Positions 35,249-44,746 of a stretch of 64,000 nt of DNA are shown here, piece by piece. Every line of letters begins with the position of its first letter. Positions within the stretch are counted from its first letter, which is position 1. Origin of the DNA: Halovenus rubra. Lineage in GTDB: Archaea > Halobacteriota > Halobacteria > Halobacteriales > Haloarculaceae. The notes beneath the pieces are model-generated. The model saw nothing but the letters and a program-made list of their open reading frames with translations. It did not search any database and was not told the DNA's origin. The translations under genes were made by a program, and so were the position numbers. The DNA is taken from positions 62,001 to 126,000 of the forward strand of contig NZ_JAODIY010000010.1 in assembly GCF_026586665.1 (NCBI RefSeq), read 5' to 3'.

Positions 35249-36286
35249 ATGACAGAAATCGGCATTGTCGGCGCTGGTGTGGCAGCCGCCGCGGCGACGT
35301 TCGTCCTCGACAGCGCCCATCATGACACGACGGTGACCGTCCTCGAAAAGTCCGGCGGCGTCTGTGGGCGTGCCGCGACTCGCCGGCACGAGGAGTTGAC
35401 CTATGACTACGGCGCGAACTACGTGAAAGACGACGACGAACGTGTTGTCGACCTGCTGACCGACACGCTCGACACAGAGGGGCTATCCGACATTCCCGAG
35501 CCGATTTACACGTTCGATGCCGATGGGACCGTCTCGGAAGGACGCGACTCGGACAGTCGGAAATGGACCTATCGGCAGGGTCTCACACAGATTGCGAAAC
35601 GGCTTTTCGACCAAACGGATGCGACAGTCCACCGACGAACCCGCGTCGAGGAGCTCCGGCACAGAGACGACAAATGGACTGCCATCGACACTGACGGCGC
35701 CGAATGGGGACCGTTCGATATCCTCCTGATGAGTCCCCCAGCACCACAGACGGCGGCGTTGTTGCAGAACACTATGTGGGACTCACCAGTCCGTGAAACA
35801 CTTATCGAGGCCGTCGAAGGGGTGGAGTACCGCACCATCTGGTCGGCGGTCCTCCGCTATGAGTTCGAAGTTGACGTACCGTACTACGGACTGGTCAACC
35901 CCGGAAAAGACCACGAAATCGGCTGGATTTCACGCGAAGAGTGCAAGCCCGGCCACGTCCCTGACGGGGAGACGCTGTTCGTCGTTCAACCCAATCAAGA
36001 GTGGTCAGTTACTCACTACGATGACGACCCGGAGGCGAACGTGGCTGCCCTCGCGGAGTACGCCGCCGAAATTATCGGAGACGACCGCCTGCAGACGCCT
36101 GTCTGGAGTGACCACCAAGGCTGGCGATACGCACTGCCCGAGTCAGGTGTCGATACAGGCCCCCTCGATTCAGCAGAACGCGAAGGGCTATACTGTCTCG
36201 GCGACTGGGTAACCGGCGAGGCCCGTGTCCACGCTGCCCTGTCAAACGGACTCAACGTCGGCGAGGGAATCGTCAACGCACAGTAG
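35249..36286 (+). CDS. FAD-dependent amine oxidase/renalase-like oxidoreductase
   Basis: A 345-residue flavoprotein beginning with the dinucleotide-binding fold TEIGIVGAGVAAAAATFVL and an FAD-contact segment LEKSGGVCGRAATRRHE. A C-terminal FAD site is seen in YCLGDWVTGEARVHAALSNGLNVGE. The structure is renalase-like; the substrate is unknown. A gtttatgc box lies 25-31 nt upstream of the ATG at 35249, which decides this start. Its stop codon directly abuts the stop of the convergent UspA gene, with no gap. Confidence 0.82.
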   Translation: MTEIGIVGAGVAAAAATFVLDSAHHDTTVTVLEKSGGVCGRAATRRHEELTYDYGANYVKDDDERVVDLLTDTLDTEGLSDIPEPIYTFDADGTVSEGRDSDSRKWTYRQGLTQIAKRLFDQTDATVHRRTRVEELRHRDDKWTAIDTDGAEWGPFDILLMSPPAPQTAALLQNTMWDSPVRETLIEAVEGVEYRTIWSAVLRYEFEVDVPYYGLVNPGKDHEIGWISREECKPGHVPDGETLFVVQPNQEWSVTHYDDDPEANVAALAEYAAEIIGDDRLQTPVWSDHQGWRYALPESGVDTGPLDSAEREGLYCLGDWVTGEARVHAALSNGLNVGEGIVNAQ

Positions 36287-36712
36287 CTACTCCTCGTCGC
36301 GAACAACAGTGACGGTGACAGGAGACCGTCGAACGACTGATTCGGCGACGTTCCCGAGGAAAATACGAGAGGCTCCCTGTCGGCCGTGATTGCCGACAAC
36401 GATGTGGTCGATAGCGTGTTCTTCAGCGTACTCGATAACTTCATGGGCCGGGTCCCCGACTGTCACTTCTGTCGTGTACTCGACGTCCTCATCGGCGAGG
36501 AGGTCGGTCACTTCATCGACAAAGTCTTCCTCAACCGCTTTGCGCTGGTCTTTGAGCGCTTTTTGAATCATGTTGACCGTCGCATCAATCGAACCGCTTG
36601 CGGCCTCGACAGTGTGCAAGAGCACCAACTGTTCGTCGGGATGTTCCCGAATAGCGTGTTCGACCGCTGCCTGTGCCGGGTCGGAACCGTCGTATGCGAT
36701 GAGGACAGTCAT
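36287..36712 (-). CDS. Universal stress protein, UspA family
   Basis: A 141-residue single-domain Usp. It has the N-terminal strand VLIAYDGSDPAQAAVEHAI and the ATP-binding GxxGx9GS/T-like motif VVGNHGRQGASRIFLGNVAESVV, so it is of the nucleotide-binding class. Haloarchaea carry many copies with unknown individual roles. It lies downstream of the DUF123 gene on the same strand with a 38-nt spacer. Confidence 0.9.
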   Translation of the reverse strand: MTVLIAYDGSDPAQAAVEHAIREHPDEQLVLLHTVEAASGSIDATVNMIQKALKDQRKAVEEDFVDEVTDLLADEDVEYTTEVTVGDPAHEVIEYAEEHAIDHIVVGNHGRQGASRIFLGNVAESVVRRSPVTVTVVRDEE

Positions 36713-36750
36713 AGCTGGTGCTTCGAAAAGCAGTGTAATAAAGAAGGCGA

Positions 36751-37167
36751 CTACGCTGTTTCAGTAGTCTGGTGGGCAGTTTCGACAGTCGAGCAGAGTG
36801 CGCTACGGTCCGAGCGATAGAACAGATGTGAGTCACAGCCACAGTCTGAACAGCCAAACGCTGGAATTGAACTGGCCTCAATGGTATCGGCTATGGCGCA
36901 TTCGGCGTCGACCCCAGCAGAGCGAATAACTGTTTCGAGAGTTGATGCTTTGTGACCGAGCAGATAGTCGATATGCCAGTGTCGCACGTCACGCTCTCCA
37001 TTGGCAATTTCTTGATGGCGCTCAACGCGACTGAACCCGCCCGTCCCGAGCGCGCTCCCGACGTAGGCATACCAACCTGACTCGAAAAAGTACTCACCGA
37101 GTGCCCCCACCTCAATGTCGGCGCACTCTGGAAGTTCGACGAGCAACGTGTAGGTCCCACCAGCCAT
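36751..37167 (-). CDS. DUF123 / GIY-YIG-like protein
   Basis: A 138-residue protein of the DUF123 family, distantly related to GIY-YIG nucleases. It has YTLLVELPECADIEVGALG, FESGWYAYVGSALG (the GIY-YIG-like strand pair), HWHIDYLL and a C-terminal cysteine patch FGCSDCGCDSHLF. The GIY residues are altered as usual for this family. It has no known substrate. The C-terminal Cys cluster may bind metal. Confidence 0.8.
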   Translation of the reverse strand: MAGGTYTLLVELPECADIEVGALGEYFFESGWYAYVGSALGTGGFSRVERHQEIANGERDVRHWHIDYLLGHKASTLETVIRSAGVDAECAIADTIEASSIPAFGCSDCGCDSHLFYRSDRSALCSTVETAHQTTETA

Positions 37168-37320
37168 GTGTCGACGTTGCCCCGACAGCTATTCAGGTCA
37201 TCGTTCCCCACCAGTGACGACAACGAAGACCACCTCGTGTCCGTGGTCTATCAGTAGCCGACCGACTGTCCGTGCCATCGTGTGCTGGCAGTGCATTGTC
37301 ACTGCTGAGAATGTGGCCGC

Positions 37321-37331
37321 AGTATTAATAC
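37321..37331 (+). promoter_or_regulatory. TATA-like element before the large surface protein
   Basis: A gtattaatac palindromic AT-rich box lies about 46-56 nt upstream of the ATG at 37377. It would place transcription start about 20 nt before the ATG, so this gene would have a short leader, unlike many neighbours. Confidence 0.35.
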
Positions 37332-37376
37332 ACGTAACAGTCGAACACTCCGCAACAACTGCAACTGTAACGCCAT

Positions 37377-40300
37377 ATGAAAGACAGTATTCGGTCGCTC
37401 GCGCTTGCTGTCGTCACCGTCACAGCAATTATTGTTGTTGTTTCTGCCGGAATGAGTGGTGTCAACGCCGATAGCGAGACGAATTTTACCGTCACAATGG
37501 ATACGAGCGATGCAGTCGATGGAAACGACAATCTTGCTGTCGATGTGACCGTTACAAACAAGGGAAACGTCAGCGGTGAGCAACAGATTAATTTGACCGA
37601 CGGCAGCGGGATCGTTCAGGATTCGACGAACGTCTCACTCGATGCTGGACAGTCGAAGTCGGTGACGCTGACGTGGCGTTCTGTCCCTGTCCCGGAAGCT
37701 AACCCTGCTCCAGATTACGGGCGGACAATTACCCCGAAAGTACAGAGTGGAGACGACGCCGACTCAACAGTCGTCACGGTGCGCTGGGAGTATTTTTCGG
37801 TCGATAACATCACCCCACCAACGAAGACAATCGTCGAAGGGAACGCATTCGATATCGAGACAACAATACAAAACGTTGGGACGCTCGACGGCACACAGGA
37901 TGTCAAACTGCTCGTAAACGGGACACAACAGGCCGTCAAACCCGACACCAGTATCGGTGCTGAGGGGTCAACAGAGCTTACTTTCAGCAGTATCAACCCC
38001 GGCCTGGATCCGGGCACTTACAACTACACTGTCGAGACAGCCCAAGAGAAAACGAACGGGACGCTGACAGTACTAGAAGCGGCCCAGTTCACTGTCATCT
38101 CGCTCGATGCGGTCTATAAAAACGATCAAGTCACCGTCGATGCGGAAATAAAGAATGAGGAATCGATTGCCGCCGAACAGCCTGTGGCGTTAGATGTTGA
38201 CGGACGAGAAATTAAGACACAAAATATCTCTCTCGCTGCGGGGGCACAGACCGACGTGACGTTTACCTACGACCCTGAATCGGTCCCACTCAATGCGACC
38301 GTAGAGACAGCACTCGATACTGCTTCAATCCAAGTCGGCACGGTCGAGATAACGTCGATGGGCGGCACACACGAAGACGGCACGATTACTGTAGAGACAG
38401 TCATCGAAAACAAGGACCCAGCCGGTACCGAGCAAACTGTCGTCTTCGAGGCGGACGGCCAGACAATCGAGGAGCAGTCAATCTTTCTCCAGCCGGGAGA
38501 GCAACGCACACTTACAGTCACACACGAGACCACTGCACTGCCAGTCAACGTAACAGCACTAACTGCCATCGATGCAGCGTCGACCAGTGTCCCCACCGCA
38601 AATATCGAGAATGGACCGACTGTGGAGGCTGTAACCCCAGAGCGGCTCGACGTGGGTAGTGCCGTTACAGTCACGTACACCGCTTCCGGAGTGAACCTTG
38701 ACCAAGCCCGACTGCGTGTCGAGGCCCCGGATGGGTCACGCGTTCTCGACAAGCCAGTCGACCCGGGCGTGTCGGCTGAGTATACCCTCTCACAGGCAGC
38801 GCTTCCGGCCTACATAGAAGGTGAATATGACGTGACACTCTGGGTCAAAGACGAGTTCGGCGGGACAGAAAGCCACACGCTTGACGACGCCTTCGAGGCC
38901 ACTGCCGTCATCGAGAACAGCCCGAAAGTTGAGCGTGTCACACCGGACACCGTACAGGTCGACGAAACGGTGTCTATCGAGTACTCCGCCACTGGCATCA
39001 ACATGCAGAACGTGACAGTCAAGATTGACGGGCCGGATGGAAACGTTGTTTTCGAGCAGACAGTCAAACAGGGCGTAGGCGAGCAGATAGAGATTAATCC
39101 ACGCGATATCGAGGGTATCGAAGATGGTCCACACGATGTGACAGTCGCGATGACGGACGTGTTCGGTAACGTTGAGTCCGATACCATCGAAGGAGCCTTC
39201 GATATGAAGCCGGTGTACAACCCGGACAACGCAGATTTTGGAACGACAGCGAGTTCGCCAGACGTTGCCGGTGCATATGAGGGGACAGCAGGTGATTTCG
39301 TCACAGTCAGTGTCGCGCTCAACGAGATTGAACAGGCGTACATCATTGTTGGCGGCGACCGAGCAGCCGATGAGTCACAGTCCGGCGCGCCACTCGACAT
39401 TCTTCACGTCAGCGGCTCGGCGACGTTCGTTATCAACACACGGCTGGTCGGGACGGACCGACCATCCGAGGAAGTGTACATCCCAGTCGAGGGCGACGTG
39501 ACGAGCTACGCACAGGAACTCGGTCCCGACGCCAAGCCAACGGGCGTCTTCGAGGGACTGCAGTTCCAGAATCAAAAGTACGAACAGATTGCTGAGACCC
39601 TGACTGGCTACCGGAAAGCAGCCAACTCAGGCGTTCAGGCACGGCCGCTACAGCCGGGAAGCGACGTGAGTATGGTCATCGGCGGCGGAGACTCGGTCAT
39701 CGTAAACGAGGATGGAGTGCCGGATGCACGGTTCCCGCTTGACCGGGCAACTATTGCGTTGACTGAGCCTGAACTTACGAACGTGACAACTTACCGGTTG
39801 CCAACCGGAACCGCCGACGAGCGGTCGTTCCAGCTTCCTCCCGATGACAGTGAAGAGCTCACTCCGGGTGCCGTCGAAGGGCTGCTCGATTCGGCACAAC
39901 CAGCTGGGACAATCGCACGCAACGATCGGCTACTTATCGAAGTCAACGCGACTGGGTTCTACGGGTCACTACTCGACAGCACTAGAGGAAGCACCCGAAT
40001 CGGCTCGGGCGAGCCAACTTTAGTCTCCCCAAGCGAATTCAAGACGTTGCTCGACCGCCCGGAAGGAATAGAGCTGTCTCTTTCTCACCTGAATGCAGGC
40101 CGAAACGTTCCCCCGACGACCGTGGACCTCTTCGAGGCAGAGAGTGACGACGTGAGTATCCTCCTCAATCCGGGCTTTGCTGAAGACCCGACAGCGATGG
40201 AGCAGTTCTATGTCCTTGTTGACACCCGAGGACCGGAGCCGTTCTCACCAACGCCAGCAGACGGTGCGAGATTCGAGGTCAACATGAGCTACACTCCGCC

Positions 40301-41828
40301 ACAAGAGGAACGGTACCGGTTCTCTACTGTCTCAAGAGGTGTCCTTCCAGACCCATTCAACCCCGAAGACCGCGGCCTCAACCCGCCACCGTTCCCGTAC
40401 CTCTCCCCGGAGAGCGAGAAGCCAATCGAAAGTTCAACGTTCACCATCACAAACAGAACTGTGGAGTACGACCGGACGAACGACGATGGAGAGCCAATCG
40501 TCGCGAACGGGTTGGGGGCAACTCTCTCCGGAACAACAACCCTCGCACCGGGAACCGACTTGCCGGTGAACATCGTCATCGACGTAATAGACGAGTCAAC
40601 CAAAGTCGAAATCAACAACGTCGCTATCGACGAAAGCGGGAACTTTAGCGTCAACACAGACCTGTCAATGCTTGAGCCTGACGAAGAGGTCACCATCGAG
40701 TTCTGGGCCTACCAAGAGAAACTGGACGAGCGGTCGCTGGCAGTCGTCGAAAAAGATAATGTCAGCGGCGAGTACGAGGTGACGGACCTGACTGCCGACT
40801 CCGTTGTCACTACGAACGGAACACTCGTCGAGATGTCGGGCGTTGTTACCAATACCGGGCTCCTCTCGGATAACAAGACCGTCGACCTGATTCTGGACGC
40901 TGAGGTTGTTGCTAATAAGACGGTCGAGCTTGCACCAGGCGAGTCTCGGACGATGCATTTCGAGGACGCACTGGACGACCTCGAACCCGGACAGTATCCG
41001 TTGGAGCTTCGGACGCCAGACGACTTCGAGGGAGTCTTGCTCGTTGTCGATGAGTCTGACGGGGTTTTCGAAGTGGCTGATATCAATGCAACCTCGACTG
41101 TCACGGACGGCGAGGCTGGACTTGCCTTCGAGACGACGGTCCGCAACACCGGAACGATCAACGAGACAGGGACAGTTGAGCTGTTGCGTGACGGTGAAGT
41201 GGTCGCTGAACGGACAGCGGACCTACTCGTTGGACAGGACGTGTCTTACTCGTTTACTGATGAGCTTACCGAACTCGGCCCCGGAAACTATACCCTGACA
41301 GTCCGGACGCCGGACGAACAGGAAACGGTCGATGTGAGTATCAAAGAGCCTGTGGCAGTCCTCGAACTCGACGGCGTCGATGTCCCGAGCTCAATCCAGC
41401 AGGGTACACAAATCGCTCCCAAAGCTGTCGTCAACAACACGGGGACAGCAACGGCTGACGGACCAGTGACCATCGCTCTCGGTGGGGAGTCACTGGGTGA
41501 GAGAACAGTTGAGCTATCGGCTGGCGAGAACACAACTGTTGCCTTCGACGAGGTGGCAATCGGCCGAGAACCCGGAACATACACCCTCCGCGTCGAGACA
41601 CCAGACGACGAGATAACAGTTGAACTTGTCGTCGAAGGCGGAGACGACACCGAGAGCAATGGGACAGAAGGCCAAGGTGAAGACAGCGACGGGAACGATG
41701 CTGGCGGAGCCGATGGTGACGGGACATCAGGAGTAATCAGTGTCTTTGGCGTTGGTGTCGGCCGGGGTGCGCTTATCGGTGGGAGCGCACTTGTCGGCGG
41801 TATCCACGTGCTTGGCTACTGGATATAA
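37377..41828 (+). CDS. Large secreted surface protein with CARDB-type repeats
   Basis: A 1483-residue exported protein. Residues 1-33 form a Sec-type signal sequence (hydrophobic ALAVVTVTAIIVVVSAG). Several CARDB-like beta domains follow (about 45-420), then two Ig-like units beginning VEAVTPERL and VERVTPDTV, a long middle region (about 600-1120) of haloarchaeal surface-glycoprotein type with GTTTLAPGTDLPVNIVI as in BGTF-like domains, and three more CARDB-like domains (about 1140-1400). An acidic Gly/Asp/Glu linker leads to a C-terminal transmembrane helix (SGVISVFGVGVGRGALIGG onward). No PGF-CTERM tripeptide is seen. Many N-glycosylation sequons are present. The role in cell surface structure is inferred. 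Confidence 0.85.
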   Translation: MKDSIRSLALAVVTVTAIIVVVSAGMSGVNADSETNFTVTMDTSDAVDGNDNLAVDVTVTNKGNVSGEQQINLTDGSGIVQDSTNVSLDAGQSKSVTLTWRSVPVPEANPAPDYGRTITPKVQSGDDADSTVVTVRWEYFSVDNITPPTKTIVEGNAFDIETTIQNVGTLDGTQDVKLLVNGTQQAVKPDTSIGAEGSTELTFSSINPGLDPGTYNYTVETAQEKTNGTLTVLEAAQFTVISLDAVYKNDQVTVDAEIKNEESIAAEQPVALDVDGREIKTQNISLAAGAQTDVTFTYDPESVPLNATVETALDTASIQVGTVEITSMGGTHEDGTITVETVIENKDPAGTEQTVVFEADGQTIEEQSIFLQPGEQRTLTVTHETTALPVNVTALTAIDAASTSVPTANIENGPTVEAVTPERLDVGSAVTVTYTASGVNLDQARLRVEAPDGSRVLDKPVDPGVSAEYTLSQAALPAYIEGEYDVTLWVKDEFGGTESHTLDDAFEATAVIENSPKVERVTPDTVQVDETVSIEYSATGINMQNVTVKIDGPDGNVVFEQTVKQGVGEQIEINPRDIEGIEDGPHDVTVAMTDVFGNVESDTIEGAFDMKPVYNPDNADFGTTASSPDVAGAYEGTAGDFVTVSVALNEIEQAYIIVGGDRAADESQSGAPLDILHVSGSATFVINTRLVGTDRPSEEVYIPVEGDVTSYAQELGPDAKPTGVFEGLQFQNQKYEQIAETLTGYRKAANSGVQARPLQPGSDVSMVIGGGDSVIVNEDGVPDARFPLDRATIALTEPELTNVTTYRLPTGTADERSFQLPPDDSEELTPGAVEGLLDSAQPAGTIARNDRLLIEVNATGFYGSLLDSTRGSTRIGSGEPTLVSPSEFKTLLDRPEGIELSLSHLNAGRNVPPTTVDLFEAESDDVSILLNPGFAEDPTAMEQFYVLVDTRGPEPFSPTPADGARFEVNMSYTPPQEERYRFSTVSRGVLPDPFNPEDRGLNPPPFPYLSPESEKPIESSTFTITNRTVEYDRTNDDGEPIVANGLGATLSGTTTLAPGTDLPVNIVIDVIDESTKVEINNVAIDESGNFSVNTDLSMLEPDEEVTIEFWAYQEKLDERSLAVVEKDNVSGEYEVTDLTADSVVTTNGTLVEMSGVVTNTGLLSDNKTVDLILDAEVVANKTVELAPGESRTMHFEDALDDLEPGQYPLELRTPDDFEGVLLVVDESDGVFEVADINATSTVTDGEAGLAFETTVRNTGTINETGTVELLRDGEVVAERTADLLVGQDVSYSFTDELTELGPGNYTLTVRTPDEQETVDVSIKEPVAVLELDGVDVPSSIQQGTQIAPKAVVNNTGTATADGPVTIALGGESLGERTVELSAGENTTVAFDEVAIGREPGTYTLRVETPDDEITVELVVEGGDDTESNGTEGQGEDSDGNDAGGADGDGTSGVISVFGVGVGRGALIGGSALVGGIHVLGYWI

Positions 41829-41987
41829 CCAGAATCGGTCTGGACGTAGCCGGCCATAGTTGTGATGATATCGGCAAACACAGCTTCGCTTTCGAGAGTT
41901 GCGTTGCTGTTCGTGGTATCTGTCAACGAAAGACAGACTGCCGTTACATTGATTACAACCAACACCGAAGAATGGGTGTGTGAAACA

Positions 41988-42161
41988 ATGTCGATGGGAG
42001 CCTACGATAACGATGAGCACGAACGTCGCGAGCGCATGAGTAGTGAAGTTGACACAAGTTTCGACGACGAGCGCAACGAGTACCGTGGAAGCGTCGAATA
42101 CGAGAGCGGAGAGTCCGCAGAACAACTCCTCGACCAGTTCAAGCAGATGCAGTCAGAGTGA
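41988..42161 (+). CDS. DUF5786-type small acidic protein
   Basis: A 57-residue protein beginning MSMGAYDNDEHERRE and ending AEQLLDQFKQMQSE, the layout of the haloarchaeal DUF5786 family. It is soluble and strongly acidic with no known function. It overlaps the convergent membrane protein gene by 9 nt at the stop codons. The start is the ATG at 41988, directly before the conserved N terminus. Confidence 0.8.
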   Translation: MSMGAYDNDEHERRERMSSEVDTSFDDERNEYRGSVEYESGESAEQLLDQFKQMQSE

Positions 42162-42857
42162 CGCTGTTGGGTGCCGTTCTGGTGGTCTACAGAGAACAAT
42201 AGCGAGTGCTGTGACGATGAGTACCGCACAGACGTGTCCAACGAGAAGCCCAAGTAGCAGTGGCTCGTCAAGCAAGAACGGGACAAAGGCCAGTTGCACG
42301 AGGCCGAATGCCGCCGTTTCCATATCTGCCCGTCGGAGATTCTGTCGGGTTTCTCCATCAAACCGATGCTGGACTGAGCGCCAGAGCCCTGCAACGCTAC
42401 TCCACCACGCCGCTCCAATGCGGTAACACACATCCCAGATAATAATCAAGAAGAGATAAACTGCCGGAGCTGGCTGGTCTGTCCCGAGCAGTGATTCGAT
42501 GAGTGACCTATCAAAGGCGAACAGATAGGTAATGAGTGCACTGAATGCAAAGACAGTGAGCACAACTTCGATATTCGAGGCGAACAGAAACTTGCGGTAG
42601 GAAACAGGGATACGCTCGCCACGGATACGGCGCGCGATACGGACCATCTGTGCACTCCCAACGGTTGTCACGATGACGGCGACAGTTCCCGCGACGACCG
42701 CCGACCAGCGATTATAATACCATCCAAGTAACAAGACGGCACTCTCGAACAACAAGAACTGCAGTACCAATGCGACTCGCTGGGTGAGGTCGATGCCGGG
42801 AACTGCGCCGACAATACCCTCATACACCCACGTCTCACCGTACTCGGGTTGGCTCAC
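42153..42857 (-). CDS. Six-helix membrane protein, unknown
   Basis: A 234-residue protein with about six hydrophobic helices, including VALVLQFLLFESAVLLLGWYY, AVVAGTVAVIVTTVG and a C-terminal pair. Charged loops (RIARRIRGERIPVSYRKF; VQHRFDGETRQNLRR) are cytoplasmic candidates. No catalytic motif. It starts within the stop codon of the upstream oxidoreductase gene (4-nt overlap), so the two form an operon. Confidence 0.75.
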   Translation of the reverse strand: MSQPEYGETWVYEGIVGAVPGIDLTQRVALVLQFLLFESAVLLLGWYYNRWSAVVAGTVAVIVTTVGSAQMVRIARRIRGERIPVSYRKFLFASNIEVVLTVFAFSALITYLFAFDRSLIESLLGTDQPAPAVYLFLIIIWDVCYRIGAAWWSSVAGLWRSVQHRFDGETRQNLRRADMETAAFGLVQLAFVPFLLDEPLLLGLLVGHVCAVLIVTALAIVLCRPPERHPTASL

Positions 42858-43789
42858 CGCTCACCAGCCCCCGTGGCCCGTGGCGGCGCAGTTCCCTGAG
42901 CCTCGACACCACCGAGCGCCTGAGCGACGGAGTCATCAAACTGTGTCAGGTTGACCGAGACGTGGTCGGTAATGCTGTCATCGGTGACCACAACAGGATT
43001 TCGCAGTCCCTCGATAAGTGGGCGGGCAACCCAGCGGTCGATGTCGGTAACGAGTCCAATCCAGTACGAAGACAGGCGCGGCGACAACACCGGAACAGGA
43101 ACAATCAGCGGGACCCGGCGGCCGGCGACCGAGGCCGTTCGCTCGATGACTTCACGGTAGGTCAACACGTCCGGCCCGCCGATTTCGTATGTCGTCCCAG
43201 CTGTCTCAGGGGTGTCGAGAACACCGACGAGGTACGCGATAACGTCGTCGATAGCAATGGGTTGACACTCGTTGGCTACCCAGCGGGGTGTAACCATGAC
43301 CGGAAGCCGGCACGCGAGGTCGTAAACCATCTCGAAACTCGCGCTGCCGTCGCCAATGATGATGGCCGCTCGCAACGTCGTCAAGTCGTAGCTTCCCTCA
43401 CCGAGGACTGCCTCAACCTCTCGGCGAGAGCGGAGGTGTCGAGAAAGTTGTTCCCCTTCTTCACCGAGTCCGCCAAGATAGACAACCCGGTCCAGCCCTG
43501 CCTCGCTGGCCGCGTCCGCGAAGTTACGGGCCGCAGTCCTGTCCCGTTCCTCAAAGTCTGAGCCGGTTCGCATCGAGTGGACAAGATAGTACGCAGCGTC
43601 GACGCCATCGAGACACGCGTCGAAGCTTCCCGGCTCAAGCAGGTCCCCCTCGAAGACTTCGACCCCATCTGGCGAATCGTAGCCACCGGCATCCCTGACT
43701 AGAACCTGAACGTGGTGATCCGCCGCACGCAATGCGGGCACAAGGCGACTCCCGACGAAACCGGTCGCCCCAGTGACGAGCACAGTCAT
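42854..43789 (-). CDS. NAD(P)-binding NmrA/NDUFA9-like protein
   Basis: A 311-residue atypical SDR. It has the start TVLVTGATGFVGSRLVPAL with TGxTGFxG, an NAD(P)-binding pattern, and EVFEGDLLEPGSFDACLDGVDAAYYLVHSM. Catalytic Tyr-x3-Lys is not obvious, as in NmrA-type and complex I-associated members, so it may be a redox sensor or a reductase with an unknown substrate. It is translationally coupled to the downstream membrane protein gene. Confidence 0.85.
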   Translation of the reverse strand: MTVLVTGATGFVGSRLVPALRAADHHVQVLVRDAGGYDSPDGVEVFEGDLLEPGSFDACLDGVDAAYYLVHSMRTGSDFEERDRTAARNFADAASEAGLDRVVYLGGLGEEGEQLSRHLRSRREVEAVLGEGSYDLTTLRAAIIIGDGSASFEMVYDLACRLPVMVTPRWVANECQPIAIDDVIAYLVGVLDTPETAGTTYEIGGPDVLTYREVIERTASVAGRRVPLIVPVPVLSPRLSSYWIGLVTDIDRWVARPLIEGLRNPVVVTDDSITDHVSVNLTQFDDSVAQALGGVEAQGTAPPRATGAGER

Positions 43790-43988
43790 ACAACAACGTG
43801 GGACCAGAGCCGTTTAATTCCCCACGCAACAACGGAGGTCGAAATTACCGTCTGACGCTGAGATGGGACTGGCGTAGACGGTGCTGGTTTTGTTGTTCGG
43901 AGGCCAACCTACAACAGCAGTTACGACACCAAACATCGTCACAACTAGCGACCGAAACGGTAAGGAGGAGGGGGACGAACTGAGAGAT

Positions 43989-44642
43989 ATGGACGACGTG
44001 GACAGCAAGGAGATGCTCGGGACTGTCGTTGAGGAGTATCTTGAACAGGAGCGTGGCACACGCGCCTTGCTCGACGAGCTGGAGAAGCTGTCCATCGAAG
44101 GAAAACACGAGAAGCTGCGTGAGCGGGTGCGGTCGTTTGCCGAGCACAATCAAGAAGTATTCTATACGGTGGCATTGGCGCTGACGAACTCGGCACATTT
44201 CTTTGGCGACGTGGAGGCCCAACTCGGTGTCGGCCCGGCCGACAAACTGCGTGATCTCGCCGAAACCTACCCCTCGCTGGCCGAGCCGTTCTATCTTGTC
44301 CGGGTCGAAGTCACACAGGAACGGCTCAACCCCATCACTGAACTCGATGTAACGACGAGCTACCACCACGAAGAGGAGGTGCCGTTAGTCTCTTACTCTG
44401 CAGCCTCCGGCGGTGTGAACCTGTATGACTACAAGGGCACTCCACACGAAGTGCTCCAGACAGCCATCTTCCTCGCGGAGGCGACAAACGACTCGCTTGA
44501 GGCCGCACTCGCCAAAGACCACTCAGTCAACACCGACGAGTTGAGCGAACTCATCGAACGCCACGAACAACTCGAATCCGAGCTGAACGCCTTGCAGGAC
44601 AACATCGACGCCCTCCGGCGGAAACCGGTCGGCGACGAGTAG
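43989..44642 (+). CDS. Unknown 217-aa protein with terminal helices
   Basis: A 217-residue protein of unrecognised family. The N-terminal third is helical and charged (EEYLEQERGTRALLDELEKL); the centre has ALALTNSAHFFGDVEAQLG and EPFYLVRVEVTQERLNP; the end is a coiled coil (ELIERHEQLESELNALQDNIDALRR). It begins 12 nt after an AGGAGGAGG-like ribosome binding site, unusual here where most genes lack one. No signal or membrane segment. Composition is normal for the genome. Confidence 0.7.
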   Translation: MDDVDSKEMLGTVVEEYLEQERGTRALLDELEKLSIEGKHEKLRERVRSFAEHNQEVFYTVALALTNSAHFFGDVEAQLGVGPADKLRDLAETYPSLAEPFYLVRVEVTQERLNPITELDVTTSYHHEEEVPLVSYSAASGGVNLYDYKGTPHEVLQTAIFLAEATNDSLEAALAKDHSVNTDELSELIERHEQLESELNALQDNIDALRRKPVGDE

Positions 44643-44725
44643 ACACACAGTTTCTTGCGTTCGTTCCTCTAGCCGTCGAGACGGACGACTAGCCACCGGC
44701 GTCGAAAATCGGTGGTTTGAGCTTG

Positions 44726-44745
44726 GTTAATTAACGTTAACTAAC
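44726..44745 (+). promoter_or_regulatory. 20-bp palindromic operator at the tetR start
   Basis: GTTAATTAACGTTAACTAAC is self-complementary except for one mismatched pair (positions 5 and 16). It ends one base before the tetR ATG at 44747, so a bound repressor would cover the region between promoter and start. This is the expected layout for autorepression by the TetR protein next to it. Confidence 0.6.
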
Positions 44746-44746
44746 T

